Shown one piece after another: positions 44,099-53,875 of a stretch of 64,000 nt of DNA. A program made the translations under genes and the position numbers. The DNA lies in assembly GCA_020831625.1 (NCBI GenBank), contig JAFIGD010000005.1:88353-152352 (forward strand), read 5' to 3'. Each line of letters starts with the position of its first letter. The first letter of the stretch is position 1. The DNA comes from Verrucomicrobiota bacterium (GTDB lineage Bacteria; Verrucomicrobiota; Kiritimatiellia; SS1-B-03-39; UBA6053). The notes below the pieces were generated by a model. It was not told the origin of the DNA and did no database searches. It saw nothing but the letters and a program-made list of their open reading frames with translations.

Positions 44099-44710
44099 AT
44101 GACGACTTCTCTTACAGATGATTTGCGTATTCGTGGTGAATTCACGCCGGATCCGGCGGTTTGCCGGTTTGTGGTGTCCCGTCCGGTGTTCGAGGATGAC
44201 TGGACGTTTCAGTTCCGGAGTCCGGCCGATGCGCCGGGCAGTCCTTTGATCGAGGCTTTGTTCGGGGTGGAGGGCGTTTCGGATGTGAAAATTCATCAGG
44301 ACACCTTCACCATCACTAAAAATTCTCCCGATCCCTGGCCGAAACTGGCGGGGCGGCTGATCCCGGTGTTGAAGGAGCAGTTGCTTTCGGCGGGTCCGAT
44401 TCTGGACGCGGAGCGCCGCGAGGCGATGAAAACGGCGCCGCTGGACGCGGATGTGCCCCGGATTATTCAGGAGCTGTTGGAGCAGAATATCAATCCGGCA
44501 CTGTCCTCACACGGGGGCTGGGTCAAACTGCGCCGGATTGACGGTCAGGATGTGTACGTGGAAATGGGCGGGGGATGCCAGGGATGCGCCAGCAGTCGGG
44601 CGACGATGAAATTCGGAATCGAGCGGGCGATCAAAGAGGCGGTGCCGCAGGTGCGGAACGTGATTGACGCGACCGATCACGAGGCCGGCACGAATCCGTA
44701 TTACCGCTAA
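44099..44710 (+). CDS. Nfu/NifU-like Fe-S cluster carrier
   Basis: 203 residues. The first 90 resemble the Nfu N-terminal domain (DDWTFQFRSPADAPGSPLIE, ALFGVEGVSDVKIHQDTFTI). The last 80 form the NifU C-terminal domain with MGGGCQGCASSRATMKFGIE, whose CxxC binds a bridging cluster, and NPALSSHGGWVKL. It delivers 4Fe-4S clusters to target enzymes in the cytoplasm. First gene of a plus-strand block running to 53867, 15 bp before the next gene. Confidence 0.92.
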   Translation: MTTSLTDDLRIRGEFTPDPAVCRFVVSRPVFEDDWTFQFRSPADAPGSPLIEALFGVEGVSDVKIHQDTFTITKNSPDPWPKLAGRLIPVLKEQLLSAGPILDAERREAMKTAPLDADVPRIIQELLEQNINPALSSHGGWVKLRRIDGQDVYVEMGGGCQGCASSRATMKFGIERAIKEAVPQVRNVIDATDHEAGTNPYYR

Positions 44711-44725
44711 GGGATTTCATATCCG

Positions 44726-45604
44726 ATGTCTTCAAAACCGGCCCGAAAACCCGTTGAGCTTCACATTCTTTCCGATGCGACCGGAGGGCTGGCGAGTCAT
44801 ATGACCCATTCGGTTTTAACGCAGTTTCCGAAAGACGCGTTCCGGATGAAATATCATTTGTTTGTCCGGACGGAGGAGGATGTGCGCAGGCATGTCGGGG
44901 GGCTTGAGGGGAAATCGCACCTGTTGCTGCACCGGCTTTTGCGTCCGGGTCATAAAGAGCTTTTGCGCCGTCTCAGTGCTGAAAAAGGAATTCCCGAGTA
45001 CGATGTGACCGGCGGTTTGACGGATTTTATCGCCAAAAACACGGGTCTGAAGCCGTTTCTGGATCCGGAGCGGCTGCACACGGCCGACGAACAGTATTTC
45101 CGGCGGATCGCGGCGATGGAATTCACCGCCCAGCATGACGACAACCGGCGGATGGACACGCTGGATGAGGCGGACATTGTGATTGTGGGGTTGAGCCGGG
45201 TGAGTAAAAGCCCCACCTCCACCTGGCTGGGCTCCATGGGATACAAGGTCGGAAATGTGGCGATTGCGCCGGAGACGGGTTTTCCCAAGGAACTGGATGG
45301 TGTCCGGGACCGCACGGTGGCCTTCACCACGCGTCCGCGCGAGCTTTGGAACATCCGCCGGCGGCGGTTTGACGGCTTTAAGGAAAAAATTTCTGAACAA
45401 GAGATTGAACAATTACCGTATTATGATCTACGAAGTATTGTCAGTGAAGTCTCGTGGGCGGAGAAGGAGTACCGGGCGCGCTCCTATCCGATTATCGACA
45501 TCAGCGGCCAGACGGTCGAAGAGGTCGCCGCGCGGGTGGTGACGCTGCTGAAACCTGACGCGCATGATTTATTACATCCGGAATTTAACAAACATGATGA
45601 TTGA
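44726..45604 (+). CDS. ppsR: PpsR/PDRP-type kinase-phosphorylase (DUF299)
   Basis: 292 residues, near the family length of about 275. HILSDATGGLASHM at the N-terminus and the P-loop-like VGLSRVSKSPTSTWLGSMGY are diagnostic. Known members switch phosphoenolpyruvate synthase or pyruvate phosphate dikinase on and off by ADP-dependent phosphorylation and phosphate-dependent dephosphorylation. The target enzyme is not in the window. Its end overlaps the following ABC gene by 8 bp. Confidence 0.88.
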   Translation: MSSKPARKPVELHILSDATGGLASHMTHSVLTQFPKDAFRMKYHLFVRTEEDVRRHVGGLEGKSHLLLHRLLRPGHKELLRRLSAEKGIPEYDVTGGLTDFIAKNTGLKPFLDPERLHTADEQYFRRIAAMEFTAQHDDNRRMDTLDEADIVIVGLSRVSKSPTSTWLGSMGYKVGNVAIAPETGFPKELDGVRDRTVAFTTRPRELWNIRRRRFDGFKEKISEQEIEQLPYYDLRSIVSEVSWAEKEYRARSYPIIDISGQTVEEVAARVVTLLKPDAHDLLHPEFNKHDD

Positions 45605-46568
45605 AGTTGAACATTTAACGAAGAAGTATCCCGGAGGGGTCACCGCGGTGAGCGATGTGAGCTTTACGGTGGCGCGCGGCGATGTGGTGGGTTTTTTGGG
45701 CCCGAACGGGGCGGGGAAGAGCACCACGATGCGGATTTTATCGGGGTTTATTTCGCCTTCCGGCGGCACGGTGCGGGTGGCGGGTCTGGATGTGACGCGG
45801 GAAAGTCTGAAGGTCCGCCGCCATCTGGGGTACCTGCCGGAAAGCTGTCCGCTGTATTTGGAGATGCGGGTGCGGGAGTTTCTGAAGTATCGCGGGGATC
45901 TGAAGGGCGTGTCGCACCGTCATTTGAAAAACAGGGTGTCGCGGGTGATGGAGCAATGCGGGCTTTTAGAGGTTCAAAAGCGTCCGATCGGGCATTTGTC
46001 CAAAGGGTTCCGGCAGCGGGTGGGCATTGCCGACGCGCTGGTTCACAATCCTGATTTGCTGATTCTGGACGAGCCGACGATCGGGTTGGATCCCAATCAG
46101 ATTTTGTTGATCCGCAAACTTATTGATGAGCTGTCGCGGGAGCACACGCTGCTGCTGTCCACGCATATTCTGCGGGAGGTGGAGGCGACCTGTGACCGGG
46201 TGATCGTTCTTCAGCAGGGGCGGATTGTGGATTCGGCTCCGCTCCGCGAACTGGAGGAGCGCTGGTGTCCGGCCACGCGGATTCATCTGGAACTGCGGGC
46301 GAAACCGGATGAACTCGACACGTTTTGCCGTCAGTTGCCGGATCTCCGCGAGTTTAAGCTCCGCATGGAGGAGGACTGGGCGTTTCTGGAGCTGGATTTC
46401 GGGCTGGACGCGGATCCGCGCGAGGATTTGTTTGCCCGTATTCGCCAGCGGGGATGGGACTTGCGGGAACTGCATCGAAAACGCCGAACGCTGGAGGAGG
46501 CTTTTGTGAATATGACCCATGGTGAACGTCCCGAGGGACCGGTATCGGAGGAGGGGATGCATGCGTAA
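45597..46568 (+). CDS. ABC transporter ATP-binding protein (GldA-like)
   Basis: About 323 residues from ATG 45597 (45594 also possible), MIEVEHLTKKYPGG. Walker A GPNGAGKSTTMRIL, signature LSKGFRQRVGIADAL, Walker B LLILDEPTIGLDP and the H-loop STHILREVEA are all present. The C-terminal 100 residues are an accessory domain. With the next genes it matches the GldA-GldF-GldG set first described for gliding motility in Bacteroidota but present in many non-gliding bacteria. Substrate unknown. Overlaps both neighbours by 8 bp. Confidence 0.92.
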   Translation: MIEVEHLTKKYPGGVTAVSDVSFTVARGDVVGFLGPNGAGKSTTMRILSGFISPSGGTVRVAGLDVTRESLKVRRHLGYLPESCPLYLEMRVREFLKYRGDLKGVSHRHLKNRVSRVMEQCGLLEVQKRPIGHLSKGFRQRVGIADALVHNPDLLILDEPTIGLDPNQILLIRKLIDELSREHTLLLSTHILREVEATCDRVIVLQQGRIVDSAPLRELEERWCPATRIHLELRAKPDELDTFCRQLPDLREFKLRMEEDWAFLELDFGLDADPREDLFARIRQRGWDLRELHRKRRTLEEAFVNMTHGERPEGPVSEEGMHA

Positions 46569-47310
46569 CCTGACAACCCTTTGGCGGCGGGAAGTCGCCT
46601 CGCTCTGGTTTTCGCCGGTGGCGTACATCCTCACCACCATGTTTCTGGTGGTGATGGGGGTGGGCTTCTGGTTTGTGGCGTCGTACCGGCTGGTGGACGG
46701 GGCCTCGATTTACGATGTGTTGCGGGCGCTGTACGGCGGGGTGGCCTGGTTCGCCCTGCTGATGGTGATTCCGGTGTTGACCATGCGGTCTTTTGCCGAG
46801 GAAAAGCGGTCCGGCACTCTGGAGATGCTGCTGACCGCTCCGGTCACGGACTGGGAGGTGGTGCTGGCGAAGTTTCTGGGGCTGGTGACCATTTATATTC
46901 TCATGTGGGCCCCCACGCTGGCGTATCTGTTGATTTTGAATCATGTGAACGACGCGCAGACCCCGCTGGATATCGGGGCGCTGGGCTCGACGTATCTGGG
47001 CCTGTTGCTGATCGGGATGTTTTTCCTTTCGATCGGTCTGCTTTGCAGCGCGCTGACGCAGAACCTGATTGTGGCGGCGATTTCAACCTTTGCCTGGCTG
47101 GGCGTGATTTTCATTGGCGGATTTCTCCCGGAGGTCAGCCCCTCCCCGCTGTTGCGGCAGATTTCCGAGCCGTTTTCGCCGATTCTGCACATGCTTGATT
47201 TCGCGCGGGGGCTGGTGGACACCCGTCCGCTGGTGTTGTATTTGAGCGGCACGTGGCTGATGCTGGCGACCACCACCCGGGTGTTGGAGTCGAGGAGGTG
47301 GCGGTCATGA
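46561..47310 (+). CDS. ABC-2 type permease (GldF-like)
   Basis: 249 residues, six predicted helices. I choose ATG 46561 because it overlaps the ATPase stop and gives the normal start MRNLTTLWRREVASLWFSPV. Conserved features include FAEEKRSGTLEMLLTAPVTD and WEVVLAKFLGL, typical of the family. Forms the membrane part of the exporter with the ATPase at 45597. Confidence 0.9.
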   Translation: MRNLTTLWRREVASLWFSPVAYILTTMFLVVMGVGFWFVASYRLVDGASIYDVLRALYGGVAWFALLMVIPVLTMRSFAEEKRSGTLEMLLTAPVTDWEVVLAKFLGLVTIYILMWAPTLAYLLILNHVNDAQTPLDIGALGSTYLGLLLIGMFFLSIGLLCSALTQNLIVAAISTFAWLGVIFIGGFLPEVSPSPLLRQISEPFSPILHMLDFARGLVDTRPLVLYLSGTWLMLATTTRVLESRRWRS

Positions 47311-48791
47311 AAAAGAAACGTCCGGTTACCGCGCAGGGTCTGGTCTGGAAAACCCGTTTCCGCAAGAGTGCCAGCGGCGCGAACGCGTTGTTGGCCACGC
47401 TGCTGGCGGCGGTGTTGTGGGGAATGGTGAATTATCTGTCGATGCGGCATTATCAGCGGGAGGACTGGAGTTCGCAACAGTTGTCGGTGCTGGCGCCGCA
47501 GACGGAGCAGGTGTTGAAGGGGCTGGACCGGCCGGTGCGCATGATCGCCTACACGGGTCGGGAGCACCGGGCCCGTGATTTGATGGAGGAACTGCTCCGG
47601 GAATACGCCATTCGCAGCGACCGGCTGCGGGTGGAGTTTGTGGATCCGGACCGGGATCTGGGGCAGGCCAAAGATTTGCAGATGTTGTATGATCTGCATC
47701 AGGCGGATGTCCTGCTTCTGGTGGCCGGCGACCGGCATGAGGTGGTGGCCATGGAGGATATGGTTCTGCTTCAGTCCGACGAGGAGCGTCCCATGGGCCA
47801 GGATCCGAAAATGGTCGGTTTTCAGGGGGAGGCCCTCATGACCAGCGCTCTGATGCGTCTTCTCAGTGACGAGCGGCCGGTGGTCTATTTTCTGACCGGG
47901 CACGGTGAGAGCGATATTGATTCCTTTGAGGAGGACCGTCAGTCATTCTCCGATGTGCGGGAACGGCTGGAGCGGGACAATCTGGATGTTCGTCCTCTCC
48001 GGCTGGAGGAGCGGCAGGGGGTCCCCGCCGACACGGCCGCGCTGGTGATCGCCGGGCCCTCCCGCCGCATTCCCCAGCCTGAATTGGATCTGATCCGAGC
48101 CTATCTGGAAAACAACGGCCGGCTGATGGTGCTGTTGAATCCGCTTCAGGATGCCGGACTGGAACCGCTGCTCCGCAGTTGGGGGATTCAGTTGACCCAG
48201 GATGTGGTGGTGGATCCCTCGGCCACGCTTTCGGGATCGGATGTGCATGTGACCCGTTACGCGGATCATCCGGTCACGCGGTCTCTGCAGGGACTGCGGA
48301 CGATTATGATCCGTCCGCGGGCGGTGTGGCCGATGCAGGATGAGGAGGATCGTCCGGATCCGGTCCGCTATTCCGCGCTGATGACGAGCAGTGATCAAAG
48401 CTGGGCGGAGATGGATTTGAGTGAAGTGCCCATCCGTTTTGATCCGGCGGTCGATATCCGCGGGCCGATTCCGCTTGCGGCGGCGGTGGAGCGGGGGGGC
48501 TCGGACGACTTGAATCTTCAGGATAACCGCACCCGTCTGGTCGTGATCGGCGACGCGGATTTCGCCTCGAACTGGCTGCGCAGCGGAGCCGGCATGTTAT
48601 TGCTTCAAAACGGCGTCAACTGGCTGGTGGGCAGGGATCAACTGATCGCCCTGCCGCCGATGCCGGTGGCGGAGATCCGTTTGATGATGGATCAGCGCGG
48701 TCTGAATCAACTGCTGTTCTGGGTCGCGGTGGTGATGCCGGGGAGCGTGGCGGCGCTCGGCTTTTTGGTGGCGTTGAGGAGGCGCGGCTGA
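47307..48791 (+). CDS. GldG-like ABC-associated protein
   Basis: 494 residues from ATG 47307, which overlaps the permease stop as ATGA and has GAGGAGG at 47292. One N-terminal helix (NALLATLLAAVLWGMVNYLS), a large periplasmic part (SVLAPQTEQVLKGLDRPVRM, VVYFLTGHGESDIDSFEEDR, ALVIAGPSRRIPQPELDLIR, LMVLLNPLQDAGLEPLLRSW) and one C-terminal helix (LLFWVAVVMPGSVAALGFLV). This is the layout of GldG and uncharacterised ABC-type auxiliary proteins. It likely anchors a periplasmic platform on the permease. Confidence 0.87.
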   Translation: MKKKRPVTAQGLVWKTRFRKSASGANALLATLLAAVLWGMVNYLSMRHYQREDWSSQQLSVLAPQTEQVLKGLDRPVRMIAYTGREHRARDLMEELLREYAIRSDRLRVEFVDPDRDLGQAKDLQMLYDLHQADVLLLVAGDRHEVVAMEDMVLLQSDEERPMGQDPKMVGFQGEALMTSALMRLLSDERPVVYFLTGHGESDIDSFEEDRQSFSDVRERLERDNLDVRPLRLEERQGVPADTAALVIAGPSRRIPQPELDLIRAYLENNGRLMVLLNPLQDAGLEPLLRSWGIQLTQDVVVDPSATLSGSDVHVTRYADHPVTRSLQGLRTIMIRPRAVWPMQDEEDRPDPVRYSALMTSSDQSWAEMDLSEVPIRFDPAVDIRGPIPLAAAVERGGSDDLNLQDNRTRLVVIGDADFASNWLRSGAGMLLLQNGVNWLVGRDQLIALPPMPVAEIRLMMDQRGLNQLLFWVAVVMPGSVAALGFLVALRRRG

Positions 48792-48792
48792 T

Positions 48793-50592
48793 ATGAAAGC
48801 GTTCCGTTCGCTGATTCTCCTGCTGTTGGTTCTCGGACTGGGGGCGTACATCTACTGGGTGGACGCGGAAAAGGAATCCACCCCTGAGCGGGAGGCGGCG
48901 CAGCGCCGGGCGTTTTCGATTGATCTGGACCGGCTGGACGGGGTGACGATCCGCCGTCCGGAGTATACGCTGGGGCTCAGGCGTCAAGGGGAGGAATGGC
49001 TGTTGTCCTCGCCCGAGGGTGTCCCGGCCAGCCAGGCCACGGTCCGACAGACCCTGTCCCGCCTGCGCGCGTTGTCGAGAGGCGAGTTGATCACGCCCGC
49101 GGACATGCGGGAGCGCGGGCAGACGCTGGCGGATTTTGGACTGGCGGTTCCGGTGGCGGTGCTGACGCTGGAGGATTCCCGGGGGGAGCGCCGATACCGG
49201 ATCGGAAATCCCAATCCGCTGGGCAACGCGCTCTATGTGAAAGAAGAGAGCAGTCAGAATGTGATGCTGATCTCCTCGGATCTGATGGAGATTCTGCCCT
49301 TGCGGGCCGACGCGTTCCGCGACCGCCGGATTTTGACTCCGCCGGCCAACGCGGTGCGCGGGTTGAGCTTTCATTCTCCGGAACGAATGGTGCGCCTGGA
49401 GGTGCAGGGGGATCAGTGGGTTTTGAGTGAGCCGTTTCGTTTTCCGGCGCAACAGGACCGGGTGGCATCTTTGCTGGAACAGTTGGCCTCCGCACGGATT
49501 GAACGCTTCCTCCTGCCCGATGAGGTCAGCGGTGAGCCCTTTGGGCGGGATGAGGATTTGGTGACGTTGCGGGCGCAATTCTCCGGAAGCACGCCTCAGC
49601 TGGAACTCGAAATCGGGAACCGGGTGCCGGGAGAGCCGCAGTCACGTTATGCCCGTTTCGCGGGTCAGGAGGGGGTCTTCGTGGTGTCCGAGGGGCTTCG
49701 CTCGCTTACGCTGACCGAGTTGTTGGCCCTGCAAAAACTGAATATTCTGCCGGTGTCTCCAGAACAGATTTCAGGATTCACCGTGTTAAGCGCCGGGCGG
49801 ACCGAGCCGATTGAACTTTCCCGGATTTCGGGGGGGTGGGAAATCCGCACCCCGATGAGCGGACGGGCCTCCACCGATATTGCGGGGCGGGTGCTGGAGG
49901 CCTGGACGGCCGCGATGATTGAAGAACGGCACCCTTTGGAGCAGGCGTCGGATTTACTGTATACCTTTTCGGTCCGGCTGAAGGATCCATCCTATCACGT
50001 GCCGACGGAATTCGAGGTGTATACCGACGAAAGCAATCCCGCCGCCGTATGGGTCCGCCCCGGCGGCATGAATGAACTCTGGCGGATTTTTCCGGACACG
50101 CTCAAGTATGTTCCGCAGGAATCTCTGGCATATCTGTCGCGAACCGTGTTGCAGTTTCCGGTCGATGCGGTGATCCGTCTTCGGATTTTCACTCCGGAAG
50201 GGGATGTGACGTTGACCCGTGAGGATCCGCAAGCGCCCTGGGGCGGTCCGGAGTCCGGAGAAACAGTGGACCGCGGGCGGGTCGGGGATGTGCTGGCGGC
50301 GTTCGGCGCCCTCAACGCGCAGCACTTGCTGGAGCGGGGGTCGGTCAATCTGGGCGACTGGGGATTGGAAGACGCGCCCTACCGGGTATCGGTCGGGCTG
50401 GGGGGAAGCAAACCGGGAAGCCGCACACTCCGGCTGGCGCCGCACCCGGAATGGGGCCTGGTCGGGACGGTTCAGGGCCAGGATCTGGTTTTTGCATTGC
50501 CGAAGACGCTCCTTGAGTATTTGGAGCCCTCGCTTCTCCTTTCCACGCCTTCCGGGGTGAACGCGGATGACATCGGCGCCTCCGATTCCTAA
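48793..50592 (+). CDS. DUF4340 domain protein
   Basis: 599 residues, N-terminal helix (LILLLLVLGLGAYIYWVD) followed by a periplasmic part made of repeated DUF4340-type units: VTIRRPEYTLGLRRQGEEWL, LSFHSPERMVRLEVQGDQWV and FTVLSAGRTEPIELSRISGG, each a short beta motif with a WxL or similar core. It nearly always follows GldG-like genes; the function is unknown. It starts one base after the GldG stop. Confidence 0.85.
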   Translation: MKAFRSLILLLLVLGLGAYIYWVDAEKESTPEREAAQRRAFSIDLDRLDGVTIRRPEYTLGLRRQGEEWLLSSPEGVPASQATVRQTLSRLRALSRGELITPADMRERGQTLADFGLAVPVAVLTLEDSRGERRYRIGNPNPLGNALYVKEESSQNVMLISSDLMEILPLRADAFRDRRILTPPANAVRGLSFHSPERMVRLEVQGDQWVLSEPFRFPAQQDRVASLLEQLASARIERFLLPDEVSGEPFGRDEDLVTLRAQFSGSTPQLELEIGNRVPGEPQSRYARFAGQEGVFVVSEGLRSLTLTELLALQKLNILPVSPEQISGFTVLSAGRTEPIELSRISGGWEIRTPMSGRASTDIAGRVLEAWTAAMIEERHPLEQASDLLYTFSVRLKDPSYHVPTEFEVYTDESNPAAVWVRPGGMNELWRIFPDTLKYVPQESLAYLSRTVLQFPVDAVIRLRIFTPEGDVTLTREDPQAPWGGPESGETVDRGRVGDVLAAFGALNAQHLLERGSVNLGDWGLEDAPYRVSVGLGGSKPGSRTLRLAPHPEWGLVGTVQGQDLVFALPKTLLEYLEPSLLLSTPSGVNADDIGASDS

Positions 50593-52978
50593 GCCGCGGA
50601 CCGGCCGTCGCATTCTGGCCGCGGTTGCGGGACTGCTTCTGTTCGTATTAACGCTGGCGGGCGGGTTGGCCGTGTTCGGTCCGCCCCGGTTCCTGATCTC
50701 CGCGCTGCTGTCGGATCTTGAGGAACAGGGGCTTTTTCTGGAAATGGATCAGACCGGGTACCGACTCGAGCGGGGGATTGTGCTCAAGACGGTGCGGGTG
50801 TATACTCTGAGGGACCGGGTGACGCCTATGCTGACCGCGGACCGGGTGCATATCCGTCTCGGCTGGCGCCGATGGCTCCGGCAGCGTGTCTGGTCGGCCA
50901 AAATCACCTTTCACGGCGGTCAGTTCGAAACCGAACTGGGCTTGTGGGCGGATGATTTTGTGACACAGCAGGAAATGCGGGTCCGCGCCTTGCGCGGGCA
51001 CGTGCGGGTCAATCCGTCCGCCATCGAAGTGCACCAGTTTGAGGGGCGTCTAAGTGATTTGATGATTTCGGTGGCGGGGCGGATTCCACTGGGGCATATC
51101 AGCGACGAGGAGCCCTCCCGTGACTGGGTGCCCTCGACGATGCGCACACTTGCGGAGGTGATTGAGCGGATTGAGGAGTTCCGGTTCACGCCGCTGGCCG
51201 AGGTGGATGTGGTTCTCAGTTCGGGAAGCCATCCGGACGAGCGTGTGGATGTGGAGGCCCGGCTTTCGTTTGCAGGCACCGGGCAGCACCGGGGCTTTTC
51301 GTTAACCGCGGCCGAGGCGGAGCTGAGCTACCGGAACCGCCAGCTGAATATTCCCCGGGCGGTGTTGGCGGGAGAGGCGCAAAAAAAGCTTTCGGGGAGC
51401 GCCCGGTTGGATTTTCGAGAGGAAACCGCAAGTCTTCGGTTGAAAAACACCCTGCCCCGCTATGCGGTGGAGCATCTTTCGCCGGTGCCGCTGAGTGAAT
51501 TACTGGAAAACATTTCGATCCGGGTAGAGGGGCGAACCGATGTGGATCTCACCTTCGGGCCCAGTCCATTCGCCTCGTTCGGTGACCGGATTGCGGGAAC
51601 GCTGGATGTGGAGGACGCGTTCTACCGCGACGCGTTTTTTCCGGCGTTGCGGGTGGATCTGTCTTATATGGACCGTGAATTGCATTTGGAAAATGTGCGC
51701 GGGGAAATCGGCAGCGCCGGCCAGCGGGGGCCGGTGAGCGGCTCCTTCAAAGTGAACCTGGACACCTGGGCGTTCCGGTTGGACGCGCAAACCGGGTTCA
51801 ATCCCCGGGCGGTGCTGTCGCTGATTCCGCTGGAGGATGTTCAGGAACTGCTTTCGGAATGGTCGTTTGTGGGCGCGCCGCCGCAAATGACCGTGTTTAT
51901 TCTTCAGGATGAAGCCCCCGAGTCGCTGGAACTGGACCTCTCCCTGCGCGGGACCGAGGTGCTGTGCCGCGGCATTGTTTTGGATGAACTGTTGGTGGAT
52001 ATTCGGGCCCGGGGCATGGAGTTGCGCGTGCCCCGGCTCTTCGCGCGGCGCGAGGCGCGCCGGTTGAGCGCGGAGGCGACATGGGACCGAACCCAAAACG
52101 GGGTGACCTTCGCGGTGGAATCCACTCTGCCGCCGGATGACATGGCGGTTCTGATTGACGCGGAACTCGCGGAATTTTTGTTGCCCTACCGCATCCGGGG
52201 CGCATCGGATTTAAAAGCGGCGGGGCGGATTGATTTCTCAGGCGCACACGGTCATGCTCTGAATGCGCGGGTTTCGCTGGAGGACGTGCAGTGGGGATGG
52301 CGGCGGTTTGACGGGGTGGGGTTCCGGGTGGATCTGGACGGAACCGACCTGTCTGTGCGCGACATCCGGGGGAGTGTGGGGGACGGTCATTTCAGCGGCG
52401 AGCTTTTCGCGGAGAACCTGTTCACCCCCGGGGCGGGGTTTTCGCTCCGACTCGACGGCCGCAACCTGGATTTGTCGGAGATGATTATCGCCGCCACCGA
52501 CACCGAGGACACACCCTACACCGGGACGCTGGGGTTTGAGGTTTCGCTGGCCGGCGCGGTCGGGGACCAACCGGATCTTCCGGCCACGCGGACCTACGCG
52601 GGGGCGGGCCGGGTGGAAATCCGGGAGGGAGAGTTGTTCCGGGTTCCGCTGCTGCTGGGGTTGAGCCGGATCCTCAGCCGTGTGTTCAGGGGATTCGGAT
52701 ACGCGTCTCAAACCGATTTCACCGCCCGCTTCGAGATCGGGGAGGGGCGGGCCCGCTCGGACGATCTGTTTTTGAGCGGGCGCATGCTGTCCATCGAAGG
52801 CGAGGGCTGGGTGGATTTCGACCGGCAGGTGCAGGCGAATATCCGGGTGCAGGCTTTCAGGCGCGGCTTTGCCGCCGAGGTCGTGAATTTTGTGCTCTGG
52901 CCGCTTCGGAAACTGGTTGAAGTCCGGTTGACCGGCACGCTGGATCAGCCCGACTGGCAACTTCGTAATCTCCCCTAA
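50567..52978 (+). CDS. AsmA-like outer-membrane biogenesis protein
   Basis: 803 residues. N-terminal helix (LAAVAGLLLFVLTLAGGLAV), then a long beta-rich periplasmic part with repeated amphipathic strands, ending in the AsmA C-terminal pattern: GRVEIREGELFRVPLLLGLS, DFTARFEIGEGRARSDDLFL, GEGWVDFDRQVQANIRVQAF. AsmA-like proteins form bridge-like grooves that move or balance phospholipids between membranes. Overlaps the preceding gene by 26 bp, so it is part of the same operon. A downstream start would remove the overlap but also the basic N-terminus. Confidence 0.82.
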   Translation: MTSAPPIPKPRTGRRILAAVAGLLLFVLTLAGGLAVFGPPRFLISALLSDLEEQGLFLEMDQTGYRLERGIVLKTVRVYTLRDRVTPMLTADRVHIRLGWRRWLRQRVWSAKITFHGGQFETELGLWADDFVTQQEMRVRALRGHVRVNPSAIEVHQFEGRLSDLMISVAGRIPLGHISDEEPSRDWVPSTMRTLAEVIERIEEFRFTPLAEVDVVLSSGSHPDERVDVEARLSFAGTGQHRGFSLTAAEAELSYRNRQLNIPRAVLAGEAQKKLSGSARLDFREETASLRLKNTLPRYAVEHLSPVPLSELLENISIRVEGRTDVDLTFGPSPFASFGDRIAGTLDVEDAFYRDAFFPALRVDLSYMDRELHLENVRGEIGSAGQRGPVSGSFKVNLDTWAFRLDAQTGFNPRAVLSLIPLEDVQELLSEWSFVGAPPQMTVFILQDEAPESLELDLSLRGTEVLCRGIVLDELLVDIRARGMELRVPRLFARREARRLSAEATWDRTQNGVTFAVESTLPPDDMAVLIDAELAEFLLPYRIRGASDLKAAGRIDFSGAHGHALNARVSLEDVQWGWRRFDGVGFRVDLDGTDLSVRDIRGSVGDGHFSGELFAENLFTPGAGFSLRLDGRNLDLSEMIIAATDTEDTPYTGTLGFEVSLAGAVGDQPDLPATRTYAGAGRVEIREGELFRVPLLLGLSRILSRVFRGFGYASQTDFTARFEIGEGRARSDDLFLSGRMLSIEGEGWVDFDRQVQANIRVQAFRRGFAAEVVNFVLWPLRKLVEVRLTGTLDQPDWQLRNLP

Positions 52979-52994
52979 TGAAAGGTTTTCTGCA

Positions 52995-53867
52995 ATGAAT
53001 GATTCCGCGCCCCTATGGATTGTTTCGGTTCCCGTCCGCACCCCTGAAGAATCCGAGCACCTGCAGGCCCGGCTGATTGAGCTGTGCGATGTCAGTCCGG
53101 TTGAGATTGAAACCCTGGACCAGAGCACGATTTGGCTGGAATCCTACTTTGAGGATGAAACCCGCGCGTGTCTGATCCGCGATGTGCTCGCCGGCGAATT
53201 TCCGGGGCTGGAAATGTCACTGCGCCCCTGTCCCTCCCGGGACTGGACCACCTTTTGGCGGCATCACTTCAAGCCCCGGGAAATCGGGAAGCGGCTGATG
53301 ATTGTGCCGGAGTGGATGCGGGACGAGGTCCCGACCCCGGCCGGCCGTGAGCGGGTATTGGTCAATCCGGGGCTGAGTTTCGGCACCGGCGATCATTTCA
53401 CCACGCGGTATTGTCTGGAAATGCTGGACCGGCTTGCCGGGGACGGCATGATGCCGGCGCGGGCGTTTGACGCCGGCTGCGGCAGCGCGATCATCAGTAT
53501 CGCCGCGCGCAAACTCGGCTGGCCGTCGCTGCTGGCGGTGGACAATGATCCGGTGGCGGTCAATCAGGCCGCGGAAAACCTGGAACTCAACGGGATTACC
53601 TCGGGGATTGATCTTCAGGTGACGGACTTGACCCGCGAATTTCCCCGTGAGCGGTTCCCGGTGGTATTCGCCAATATTTACGGGGGGCTGCTGATGGATT
53701 TGGCTCCGCAACTCCTGCGGGTCTGTTCACACACGCTGATTCTTTCCGGCATCCGGGTGGTGGAGGCCGAGGCGGTTTCGGCGGTGTTCACGCAGCTCGG
53801 CGCGGTGGAAAAAGGATCCAACGCCGATCACGAATGGTGCGGCCTTTGGCTTGAAGTTCCGTCGTAA
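52995..53867 (+). CDS. prmA: Ribosomal protein L11 methyltransferase-like (PrmA)
   Basis: 290 residues, normal length. SAM-binding motif FDAGCGSAIISIAARKLGW, LVNPGLSFGTGDHFTTR, VDNDPVAVNQAAENLELNGI and VVFANIYGGLLMDLAP match PrmA; the last is the NxxxxPLxxLAP-type motif in altered form (IYGGLLMDLA). An AAAGG ribosome binding site lies at 52981. The family trimethylates L11. The changed catalytic loop makes a related protein methyltransferase possible. Confidence 0.8.
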   Translation: MNDSAPLWIVSVPVRTPEESEHLQARLIELCDVSPVEIETLDQSTIWLESYFEDETRACLIRDVLAGEFPGLEMSLRPCPSRDWTTFWRHHFKPREIGKRLMIVPEWMRDEVPTPAGRERVLVNPGLSFGTGDHFTTRYCLEMLDRLAGDGMMPARAFDAGCGSAIISIAARKLGWPSLLAVDNDPVAVNQAAENLELNGITSGIDLQVTDLTREFPRERFPVVFANIYGGLLMDLAPQLLRVCSHTLILSGIRVVEAEAVSAVFTQLGAVEKGSNADHEWCGLWLEVPS

Positions 53868-53875
53868 CCCGCGGA

